Source: Orychophragmus violaceus
Lineage: Eukaryota; Streptophyta; Magnoliopsida; Brassicales; Brassicaceae
Direction: 5' to 3'
Assembly: GCA_030180135.1 (NCBI GenBank)
Contig: CM058234.1
Location: 3,844,001 to 3,908,000 of the forward strand
DNA length: 64,000 nucleotides
Positions 55,307-64,000 of this stretch are shown one piece after another. Position numbers and translations under genes: made by a program. Every line of letters starts with the position of its first letter. Position 1 is the stretch's first letter. Under the pieces are notes generated by a model. That model did not search any database, was not told where the DNA came from, and worked only from the letters and a program-made list of their open reading frames with translations.

Positions 55307-56197
55307 CTATAAGGTAGAACTTGAAGTAATAACATGAATACCTGAGGAAGTAGTCTCATACATCAACTTCAACTCCTCATCATCTTCCAAGAATTTAATG
55401 CAATCTCTCTTCCAATGCCCTGTCTCTTTACAGTAGCAGCACTTACCAACGTAAGAGGTATCCGACTTGGGCTCAGAAGACACACGCTTGCCATGATTCA
55501 AAATCTGGACAACTTTGTCTTCACCCTTGTCAGTACTAGGTTTAACAAACCTACCCTTCTCTATTATGAGATTATACTGGGTACTCTTCACGTTTGGCTC
55601 AACTGTCTTGAGCATATCATGCAGTTCAGTCAGCGTCTTCGTTAAGCCTTTCTTGATATAGTTCCTTCTGAACTTATCATAGCTTGACGGCAGTGACTGC
55701 AGAATGATCTCAGTTGCCAATTCTTGGCTAACTGGATAATCCAGTTTCCTCAGGTTATCAATGTAACCCATCATTTTACTGACATGAGGACTCACTGGAT
55801 GATCATTTGGTAGCTTGCAGCTAGTGAGAGACTTAACCAACTGGTATCTCTCCACTCTTACATGCTCCTGAAATTTCAATTTCAGGCTGCTGATCATCTC
55901 TATTGGCGACTCCATGTTCTCATATTGCTTCCGCAAGTCTGAGTCCATGGTAGCCAATATCAGACCACGCACATCTACCGTATCATTATAATGCTTATTC
56001 CAAGCATCATATACTGCATGGGACGCATTGGACCCGATCCTCACGGGGAGAGCTCTCTCAAGAACATAGTCCTTTCTCTCCTGCCTGAGGACTAGCCTCA
56101 GGTTCTGCGACCAAGTCAAGAAATTTGATCCGTTCAGCTTGTCCATCTCAAGGACAGACCGGATCGAGAAAGCGTTTTGATTGTTTGTGCTAGTCAT
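55307..56197 (-). CDS. E9 gag, intact (296 aa)
   Basis: Start ATG at 56197 (MTSTNNQNAFSIRSVLEMDK). It has the UBN2-type gag core (LNGSNFLTWSQNLRLVLRQE, PVSPHVSKMMGYIDNL, PVSQELATEIILQSLPSSYD) and one CCHC knuckle CCYCKETGHWKRDC near residues 251-264. It ends about where the protease would begin. The frame has no lesion although pol next to it is destroyed. It would make a capsid protein; use of pol from another element would be needed for copying. Confidence 0.85.
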   Translation of the reverse strand: MTSTNNQNAFSIRSVLEMDKLNGSNFLTWSQNLRLVLRQERKDYVLERALPVRIGSNASHAVYDAWNKHYNDTVDVRGLILATMDSDLRKQYENMESPIEMISSLKLKFQEHVRVERYQLVKSLTSCKLPNDHPVSPHVSKMMGYIDNLRKLDYPVSQELATEIILQSLPSSYDKFRRNYIKKGLTKTLTELHDMLKTVEPNVKSTQYNLIIEKGRFVKPSTDKGEDKVVQILNHGKRVSSEPKSDTSYVGKCCYCKETGHWKRDCIKFLEDDEELKLMYETTSSGIHVITSSSTL

Positions 56198-57961
56198 AAC
56201 TGAAATTTAAGATAAAAGGATTTTAGTTAATAAGTTCAATATGATTAATCTCGCATTATAGTTAATATGATTAATCTCTCATTATATTCCATAACATCAG
56301 TTACCCTCAATAGAATATTATGATTCCAAGATCCACATATAACTAAGATCAAAGTGGGCCACTGGCCGTCACCCAACCTTAGCTTATATCGGTAAGCCCT
56401 ATCTCGGCTAATTATATCCGTGATATAACTCTTGGTTGTGAATCTGGGCCCGAGGCCCAATCCACTCTGATGTCTCAAGGCTCGGGACTCCCGATGGCCT
56501 AGTCAAGAAAACCAGACTATACAGTCATGTAATCACTAATGTCTGGGACTCCCAATGACATTTATGAATCACAAACCGTCTTACCCACGCAAAAGATAGA
56601 CACCCTCACACTGTAAGGCCGTGTGTACGATTGAATGGGCTTCAACAGCTGACATAGACTGGACAAGACATCCAACGCTTGATATTATTTGAGGTTCGTA
56701 GGTTTATTAAAATTTCATCCCAAAATAGAAGATTACTATTTTGGAAACTTTCCTTTTTGGGAAACCTACTAAATTTAGAAACTTTCTAAAAATGGAAACT
56801 TCCTAAAATGGAAACTTTCTAATAATGGAAATTTCCTAAATATCCAAAACATGCAAATCTAGAAACTTCTATTCTAAGAAACTTTCTAATTTCAGAAATT
56901 TTGGAAACTGATTAATTTGAAATTAAATTTTAAAATAAAATAAATTTTAAATTAATCTGAAGAATAAGACTCAAATAACTGGCCCAATTGTTTTAACTTC
57001 TTGGCCCGAGGCCCAAGAATTGGTCCATGTCCAAGACATAACCCAATTGCCCAATTAAATGACATAACCGGTCTGGTTCATTAAAATTGGTCTAACCAAA
57101 ATTAATTACTACGATGACCACAATTGTCAACCGGTTATTTACTAAACCGGATTTTCTCAATTTATTTGGTCCAACCAAATCAAATTAGAAAATCATTGGT
57201 TTAGGCACTAAATCCAATTTTACGACTTTGGATTTCTTATCCCGGTTTAACCAGAACTTAATAAATTTATTAAGTCTGTTTATTAAACCGTGACGATTAA
57301 GTTTTAATGAGTTTTAAACCGAACCATTAACCGAACCGAACCGACTGATCACGTGAACCGATCACGACCGAGTCGCAACCTTCACGCTTCCGCATCACGC
57401 AACGATCGATGCTCGGATGGGACACGATCCGATATCGGCCCAACTCTCGATCACGATCGATGCTCGGATGATAGCGGGACGGGACGGGGACGATGGTCGG
57501 GTCGAGCGTTCGGGTCGTGAGCAAGCGACGATCGCGGTCGATCTCTTGCGATCGTGCGATCGTCCATCGCTCCTCTCGGTCCATGTCGACGATCGGATCG
57601 AGTTATCGGGATGATCCACTCGGCTCACGATCACGCGGGACGCGAGATGGCTCGGGACGCGGGAGAGGCAGGACGCAATCAGTCCATCTCTCGCGATCCA
57701 TCTTGCCGATCGGTCCGACGCATACCGATCCATGATCGGATGACGCGACGCGACTCGATCCAGACGTGTTATCCTTTGGTGATCAACACTCCGACGCATA
57801 CCAATTCAATATAGATTGGATCATGCGATTTCAATTAGTTTAGGTTTTAATTCTTTGTTTCTTAAGTATTTTCTTATCATATATTGATTCAAATACTTCT
57901 AAACAACCTAAACATGATTCTAAACAAGAAAATCTAACAGAACCAATGGCTCTGATACCAC
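56198..57961 (-). other. E9 leader with a GC-rich, CpG-rich block (57360-57760)
   Basis: 1.76-kb non-coding leader. Most is AT-rich with GGAAACTTTC-like repeats (56730-56900). At 57360-57760 composition switches sharply to GC-rich with many GATCG/CGATC words, including CGATCG at about 57403, 57454 and several near 57530-57565. These are not in the 21-bp paired arrangement. Long frames on both strands here come from composition only. Confidence 0.75.
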
Positions 57962-58596
57962 TGATGGATCCGTTTAGTGTTAATCCTGATTCAATTCTTC
58001 AGATTAAACTCCTAAACATACCAGATCTAGGTTCTCTTGCTAGAATCATAAAAGGATCTCACCTGTTACCTTGTTTTGCAGCGGAAGAAGAGGTACGGGT
58101 CAGAGATCAGCAGAACCACCAAGTGATAGCTCCTCCAAAGGCTCACACACGCACACTGCAGGAAATTGGCTGCTAGACCAAGCTGGTGGGAGGCGCAGAG
58201 AAGAGAGAGAGGAGGCGCAGAAGGCTGAGGAAAATAAGAGCTAGGGCAAGTTTTATTTATTAAAACCCTTGTCCAGTTCTTATGGGCTTTTGGGCCCAAA
58301 TCTCAATCTGATTAAATCCCATGGATTTAATCAAGCCCTTTAATCTCTCTAAGTACAGTAAATGCCTAGCACTTTTACCGTACTTCTGCTAAACCGTTCC
58401 TACACATTTTCCTGTTAGCTTAGGCGTGTGACCCATATGGGATCATATAATAAAGGTAATAAATCCAAGATTTATAGATCATGAGCGGACTCTAGCAAGC
58501 CATCATGACCCCCAGTATTATATGACTTATGTCTGATCATTGACATACTCTTACTTTCTAGAGACAGTACAGAGATTACTGGACATAATTCCAACA
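57962..58596 (-). repeat. E9 right (5') LTR
   Basis: 635 bp; one difference from the left LTR by eye (AAAAGCTC versus AAAGGCTC). Confidence 0.94.
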
Positions 58597-58601
58597 CCAT
58601 C

Positions 58602-59050
58602 TTCCCCAGGTTATCAATATAACCCATCATCTTAATGACATGAGGACTAACTGGTTCGCCCTTTGGTAGCTTGCACTCAATCGAAGATCTAACCGTCTGG
58701 TATCTCTGAGTTCGTGCCTGCTCCTGAAACATACTTTTCAGGCCAGTGATCATCTGTATTGGTGACTCCACGTAATCATATTGCTTCTGCAATTCCGAGT
58801 TCATGGTAGCCAACATGAGACAACTCACATCCACCGCATCATTAGAATGCTTATCCCAAGCATCCTTATCTGACTGCCAGGCATTGCCTCGGTACTTCTT
58901 GGGGAGAACTTTTTCCAGGACATAGTCCCTTTTCTCCTGCTTGAGAACAATTCTTAAGTTCCGATACCATTCGAGAAAATTCGATCCATTTAACTTGTCC
59001 TTCTCAAGGACGGATCGCAGGGAGAAAGAGTTATTATGAGTGTTAGTCAT
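58602..59050 (-). pseudogene. E7 gag N-terminal half
   Basis: ATG at 59050 (MTNTHNNSFSLRSVLEKDK) through PVSPHVIKMMGYIDNLGKM, where E9 interrupts; the protein continues at 51304 (MDCPISQELATD). About 150 clean codons, close to E5 gag. It is broken only by the E9 insertion on this side. Confidence 0.9.
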
Positions 59051-59062
59051 AGCTGAGAACAA

Positions 59063-60160
59063 AGAAGGAAAAAGGTTTAGTTATGATGTTCAAGAAATGA
59101 GAAGTCTTAACTTTTAAGAGAACTCGCATTATATTCAAACATTGTTTCCTCAAATGAATATAATGATCCAAGACTCATACTTCACTAAACTTGAGTGAGC
59201 CACTGGCTATCACCCAAATTTAGCTATCTAGGTAAGCAACAACTTTGCTAGTTATATCCAATATAACTCTTGGTTGTGGATTTACATCTTATGTTTAATC
59301 CACCTGATGTCTCTGAGCCCAAAACGATTTTGATGGCCCAGTCAAGTAAACCAATCTCTTCAGTCACGTAATTGTTGATGCCTTGCACTGCAAGCCCATC
59401 AACACGATTACCTCCTGCCTTACTCGTGTAATTGTGGACATCTCGCACTGCAAGTCTATCGCACAATGAAACGAGTCTTGACAGTTGACAAGATTGGAAA
59501 GACATCAAATATCACTTGATATTTGGTTGAGGAACAGAACCATTTAAAACGTTCAGTTTTATTATGTTTTAATTCTTATAATTAATTGATTTATCTTGCT
59601 TTGGTTCTGTGATTTCAGGTTCCATAACCTAAATCATCGAATCTGATGTCGACCGACACTACTATAGTGTCGATCGATGCAGAATAACCAAAAGCAATCC
59701 GCGATAACCGATCAATCCAATTGATCCGGTTTTGAATACCGGTCAGTGTCGATCGATGCTACATTAGCATCGGTCGATACCAACCTGATCAAACCAATCG
59801 CAATTAAACCATTCACAATGTTCAACCATCATTAACCAAGCTCGATAACCGGTCCAATCCAATTGAACCGATTCATCAATCTCGCGAGGTTTGTGTCGAC
59901 CGACACAACTCTTGTGTCGATCGACACTAGGCAAAACATAAGTTTTATTTAGGTTTTCGCCCTGTGTCGATCGATGCCGGATTGGCATCGATCGACACCA
60001 TGCGAAAAACCTTAAAACGTTTTTCGAACAAAATCCTAAACTAGGTTACTTTGATCAAAACGAGTTTTAGCATGCTTGCATCAATCATACAGAGATCCAG
60101 ATTCAACCAATCTAATCAACATGCTACAGATTCAATGGAACCCTAATGCTCTGATACCAC
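59063..60160 (-). other. E7 leader with four palindrome pairs
   Basis: Non-coding leader between primer site and gag; the right half holds the palindrome pairs. Otherwise nothing recognised. Confidence 0.8.
59646..59998. repeat. Four palindrome pairs in the E7 leader
   Basis: Hexamer starts 59650/59671, 59750/59771, 59897/59918 and 59968/59989, all exactly 21 bp apart. Variants CGACCG (59650, 59897) and CGGTCG (59771) occur. GCG(A)GGTTT/GGTTTTCGCC phrases next to the last two pairs recall the 75-bp unit of E5. Confidence 0.93.
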
Positions 60161-60841
60161 TGAAGGAATTTCTAGCAGTTCTAATCAGGATTAGCAACCC
60201 TAGTCTGAATTCCGAGCCTAGGATCTAAGGTTCATGTAATTGAATCTATGGGATCTCAGATTTACCTGGTAATAAGCAGCGGAAGGTTTGCAGATAATCG
60301 AGATCACGAAGCACCTCAAACGCTGTGCCTCTACTGGTATCCACACGCACACAAACTGAACAGCAGGGATGCTAGTGCCTATAGAGATCCAATCTCTTCA
60401 GAGGTTTCTATTCAAGTTCTGGTGGCTGTGAATTAGGTTAGAAATCAGTTTAGGTCAACCATATATCTTATATATGTCGACTTAAATCATAACAGAATTA
60501 ACCAACGATTAAACCGAATTAATCTGATTAATCCGCGAGTTGCATCGATCGATGCACTATCTGCATCGATCGACACTGCCCCAGAATATTGATATCAAAT
60601 GCATATCAAATATGCATTCACTGGATCATTACATTAATGATCAACCTCGTCTTTAACGCCCAGTTTGCTTAGGTGTGTGACCCTGTAGGATCATATAACA
60701 CTAGCAATGAGTTCTCAACTCATTGATCATAAGTGGCTTCTAGCAAAGCGTTATGACTACCTAGTGTCATATGATTGTCTCATCTCGATAATACGACTTT
60801 CACTTGGAGTAAGTACAATAGATTTCAGGACATTCCCAACA
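60161..60841 (-). repeat. E7 right (5') LTR
   Basis: 681 bp, TGAAGGAATTTC...CATTCCCAACA. Minus-strand TATA (plus CTTATATA at 60467-60474); palindrome pair 60546/60567 (21 bp) about 72 bp upstream; conserved U3 block near 60667-60700. Contains the uninterrupted target site of E8. Confidence 0.93.
60542..60576. repeat. Palindrome pair in E7 right LTR
   Basis: Hexamer starts 60546 and 60567, 21 bp apart. The first site is GCATCGATCGATGC, a perfect 14-bp palindrome. Confidence 0.92.
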
Positions 60842-62256
60842 TGCCTTTTTATCTACTTCGGTTAGGCCGAGTAGACTGTTGATTGATTGTGTGATTGCTT
60901 GCTTGTTTATCTACTTCGGTGTTAGGCCGAGTAGACTGTTGATTGATTGTGTGATTGCTTGCTTGTTTATCTACTTCGGTGTTGGGCCGAGTAGACTGTA
61001 CTATAGATACTTACTCTGGTACGGGACCGAGTAAGTTTGGGTGATGTGGAGGTTGGTGATAGGACTTGCGGGATGTATTGGATAGTGTTTCTGTTTGACC
61101 TTATTGGTATTGCGTGATAGAGTCCCAGCGAGTCTGCGTGTTTACATTTCTGTTATTAGGACTTAATAGGGCGTGTTAGATCCCACAAGTCTAGAGATGG
61201 CGTTCCGGTACTTCCTGCCCGATTGGATCCTCGGGAGTTGAGAACCTGGTCAGTTCACGTACCTTCGGTAGTGGTTCTGGTAGGTGTTAACCTATGGAGT
61301 GACGTCTGTAGGTGTGTGGTCCGGAGAACACGGGGTCGCGCCCTAGGACCGGACTGCATGGAAGCTTGGATTATCTAGGGGTAGCCTGAGTCACCGCGTA
61401 TCGATGGACAGAGAACGGTGTCCTAGCCGCAGGACTTTGTGTTATCGCCTAGGAGTCGTGAGAGGTTTTAGCTACCGTGGCGGCAGCTAAGTGTTCCCGT
61501 GGAAGTCACCGAGTTCGCAAAATGGGCCCAAATGGTGTGGAGATTGTGTTAGAGCTGCGATAGATAGATCGAGTCTAATCGAGAACATGTGCCGCAGTGT
61601 TCTCGATTCCCTTCGTTGATTGTTGTGTTGATATTTGATTGCTTGTGTGTTGTGGAGCTCATCACGTCTTGGTAGCACGTGACCAGCGATTTATACTTGA
61701 TTGTTATTTTGGATTTTTGGGCGGGATTATTAGATTATTAGCAGCCTTTAGTTGGGATCCGTCTCACTGGGTAATCTTAGATTACTCATTAGACTCTTTT
61801 TTGTTTTTCAGGTTGGCGTAGCTCGGCGGACGCGTAGGACACTCGGAGTAGTCTCGGGTTGGCATTGGGTATCGGTTGTGAAGCATTTTGACTATATTTT
61901 CGGTTGAGGATTTCTTGAGCGCTCGCTAATGTTTTGTATTATACCGTATATCATTATGTATAAGATTTATATTTTTAAAGTAATAAAACGGAATAATTCC
62001 CTGATATACGGTTTCATCCGAACCGAACACAACTCGTGGAAACAGTACAAGTTGAAAAGCTTTGTATCGTGGAAATGAGGTAAACGGAGTCAAGGATGGT
62101 TTGGTTCGAGCCATTGACTCAAACCGGACTGTCTCTGGCTTTCGTATTGTGACAAACTCTTCTTGTATGACTGCTCGGGTTCGATCGGTCATGTTCTTGT
62201 TTGATTGTTGGCCGGTCAGCTCGTCGGTCAGCGGAAAACGGGAAGGGGACGTTACA
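60842..62256 (+). mobile_element. E6: long Gypsy-like LTR, right segment
   Basis: Continuation of the LTR-like element interrupted by E7. It starts in a tandem repeat whose first units lie left of E7 (41520-41569). AATAAA at 61982-61987. It ends GGGGACGTTACA next to LINE RT sequence. No protein-coding frame of known type. Confidence 0.5.
60846..61032. repeat. Hairpin-bearing tandem repeat in E6
   Basis: Three units of 58-60 bp, each with the inverted repeat CTACTTCGG...CCGAGTAG followed, in the first two units, by GATTGATTGTGTGATTGC. The third is followed by a variant hairpin CTTACTCTGGTAC...CCGAGTAAG near 61010-61032. Confidence 0.85.
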
Positions 62257-62695
62257 TCATTCTTCTTGGTAGAAGCGGTAGCCCCAAATACTTCACCGGG
62301 AGAGTACCAGAGCCAAAAGGAAATTCTGAGATTATATCAGCTTGTGTCTCCTCCGAAATGCTGGCCATAAACAAGGTGGACTTCTCCAAGCTTATTTTGA
62401 GACCTGAGATTTTCGCAAACTGTTCAAAAACAGAGAGAATGCCTTATATTGATCTTTTCGATCCATCTGCAAACACCATGAGATCGTCAGCGAAACATAG
62501 ATGTGTCAAGTTAAGAAGTTGACAACAAGGATGATATCCAAACTCTTTTCAAGCAGCAGCAGCATCTAACATCTTTGACAACACATTGATACATTTCACA
62601 AAGAGATAAGGTGATAATGCACAACCATGTCTTAGACCCCGAGTACTTTGAAAATACCCAGCTAGCTCGCCATTAACTTGTACCGAGAAAGAGGC
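62257..62695 (-). mobile_element. LINE reverse transcriptase part
   Basis: Minus-strand translation gives FSVQVNGELAGYFQSTRG, LRHGCALSPYLFVKCINVLS, then in continuing pieces LCFADDLMVFADGS (the FADD catalytic motif), FAKISGLKISLEKSTLF and LPVKYLGLPLLPRRM. This is the RT core of a plant LINE; the downstream part, RRFLSYAGRLQL onward, is at 38074-39298. A stop or frameshift lies near 62550. It is cut on the right by E10. Confidence 0.85.
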
Positions 62696-64000
62696 TGTTG
62701 AAGGATTATGTGTGTTCATTGGTGTAATTATCAGATTACAACCTAACATAATCAACTAGGATCTAGGTGATTTGCAGATGAATCATAAACAGATCAGATT
62801 CATTACCTTATGATTGCAGCGGATTGATCAAAGGAATGAAGAGATCACAGAGAGCTGATGATAACCGGCTCCTCCTAGGTATCCACACTCTTACAAGCTA
62901 CTGGATCAGGCTGCTAGACCACGCTGGAATCAACAGAGAGAGAGAGGACGGCTGGGTATGAAAATCGCAGCTGGGGTGTTAAATTGCCCTAGGCTGCGCC
63001 TCCCTCTTCCTTATATGGGCCCAAGTTATTAAACTAATGGCCTATTAGGCTTTTGGGCCCAAGACCCAAATCAGACAAAAACCTGTATTTTGTCTGGCCC
63101 AATTCTCTGTACAAATACAGTAAATGCCTTGCATCTTACCGTATTAATTCCTTTTTAACTTTCCCGTTAGCTATGGTGTGTGACCCTTAGGGATCATACA
63201 ATACTGGTAATAAGTCCTAAACTTATAGATCATGAGCGGGCTCTAGCAAGTCATCATGATCACCCAGTATTTATGACTTATGTCTGATCTCGACACTTAT
63301 CATACTTTCTAGAGATAGTACGGTAGATTTCAGGACATTCCCAACAATCTCCCACTTGTACTGGAATCCTACATTCCCTAATCCTTTTGTCTCAATATCT
63401 CGATCTGGCATAAGGCAAGATGTGTGTCATCCTTATATAGCCAGACCATGTTCATCGGACCAGATTTGATACTGACAATGCAAACGACTTGGGCAAGTCC
63501 GTTTGGGAGTGGCCACTCTCTTACCAGCTATCAAGTCTCCGATTGGCCTAGAGATATTTCCTCCGTTAAACGGCAGGGACAAATCCCATCTTGTTCCATC
63601 ACTATGAACTACACACTTCATAATACACCCAACCAAGGTCCTTATAGCTCCCAGTTACGAAACAGCGTTAGACAATGATCAAAGCGCATCAATCCATGTG
63701 CAGCCACATGCATGCGAACTCAGGTCTAAGGACTATACTCTATAGTCGTATATGAGAACCTCTTATGACACATATATTAATATCTTGTAGAGTTCTCATC
63801 AGCGGGCCATGTCCGGTCATATGCTCCCCTACATATACCTATGTGTCGACTTTGATGCCGCGCATCTATGACCCCTCGAAACTTGGTCATAAGTCTCAAC
63901 ACAATCTAGTCTCAAGTGGTTGTTGGTGTTCCAATTTCAACAACCTTCGACTATGGACACTATGATTTATGTCATTTCGTTAAATATGGGGTTTCAGGAT
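62696..64000 (-). mobile_element. Ty1/copia element E10, 3' LTR and 3' region only
   Basis: A TGTTGAAGGATT...CATTCCCAACA LTR (62696-63346, 651 bp) is followed by AATCTCCCACTTG and a 3' untranslated region like those of E5, E7 and E9. Orientation is minus; the coding part and 5' LTR lie right of the window. It interrupts the LINE RT. The left edge is chosen from the LINE junction and the TG rule and may shift by a few bases. Confidence 0.8.

Larger units (their letters stand above)
51306..58596 (-). mobile_element. Ty1/copia element E9, 7291 bp, very young
   Basis: LTRs 51306-51940 and 57962-58596, 635 bp each, differ at one position by eye. The perfect duplication CCATC flanks the element (51301-51305 and 58597-58601). 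The primer site (plus CTCTGATACCA) is at about 57951-57961. It lies inside E7 gag, whose two halves join across it. gag is intact; pol is badly decayed. The same relative as E5 and E7 by gag, 3' region and LTR core. Confidence 0.94.
41570..60841 (-). mobile_element. Ty1/copia element E7, carrying nested E8 and E9
   Basis: Minus strand. Left LTR is 41570-42113 plus 47231-47367 (split by E8); right LTR 60161-60841 (681 bp). The flanking 5-mers TGCTT (41565-41569) and TGCCT (60842-60846) are a target duplication with one change, and the repeat unit it entered continues on the far side. Primer site TGGTATCAGAG (minus) is at about 60149-60159. By eye the LTRs differ at about eight positions (1.2 %). 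Without E8 and E9 it is about 6.9 kb and clearly related to E5, with a decayed gag-pol. Confidence 0.9.

Noticed and set aside
57327..57814. Arg/Ser-rich frames on both strands
   Set aside because: A GC-rich leader block with few stop codons; no homology visible and the opposite strand is equally open.

Overview
The window is nuclear DNA from a plant, almost certainly a Brassicaceae close to Arabidopsis. The evidence is spliced genes, a tandem cluster of MATH plus coiled-coil genes (a family strongly expanded in Brassicaceae, the RTM3 family), a TIR-NBS-LRR gene, an ONSEN/ATCOPIA78-like copia element, an Athila-lineage Gypsy element, hAT and CACTA pieces, a TRIM and a LINE. I see no tRNA, rRNA, CRISPR or prokaryotic feature. 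Elements are numbered E1 to E10 and MATH genes M1 to M5.

1-19655: MATH/coiled-coil cluster on the + strand, cut up by transposons. M1 (fragment, 4623-4821) was hit in an exon by copia E1 (1-4622). M2 (6144-7784) carries a 355-bp TRIM with identical LTRs in its MATH exon. M3 (8297-8920) is a short member without a MATH domain. M4 (9702-11493) is the one intact full-length copy (317 aa). M5 (13321-19655) has a broken first exon, a fold-back insertion and the intact copia E2 (14503-19412). Two hAT-type MITEs with perfect 8-bp target duplications lie between the genes.

19656-33082: a CACTA end, a truncated copia (E3), an F-box-like pseudogene fragment, a poly(A) retroposon whose empty site is present in the same window, and copia E5 (24775-32184), which is nested in the remnant of copia E4.

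33534-37587: one TIR-NBS-LRR gene of unusual layout, TIR-NBS-LRR followed by a second TIR and an NBS remnant, in six exons.

38074-64000: a transposon nest. A LINE (3' part 38074-39298, RT part 62257-62695) is split by about 23 kb. That insert is a GA-rich, probably solo Gypsy-like LTR (E6). Inside E6 is copia E7 (41570-60841), and inside E7 are a very young Athila-derived non-autonomous element (E8, 42114-47225) and a very young copia (E9, 51306-58596). Copia E10 enters the LINE at 62696 and runs off the window.

The most unusual signal is a 14-bp palindrome, consensus GYRTCGATCGAYRC, which occurs in pairs whose centres are almost always exactly 21 bp apart. I count 26 clusters (25 pairs and one triplet, 53 sites). 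They lie in the LTR promoters, leaders and coding DNA of E5 and E7 (Copia) and E8 (Gypsy), and one pair sits in a clean 53-bp insertion relative to a related element. I do not recognise this as a described system. All counts were made by eye.
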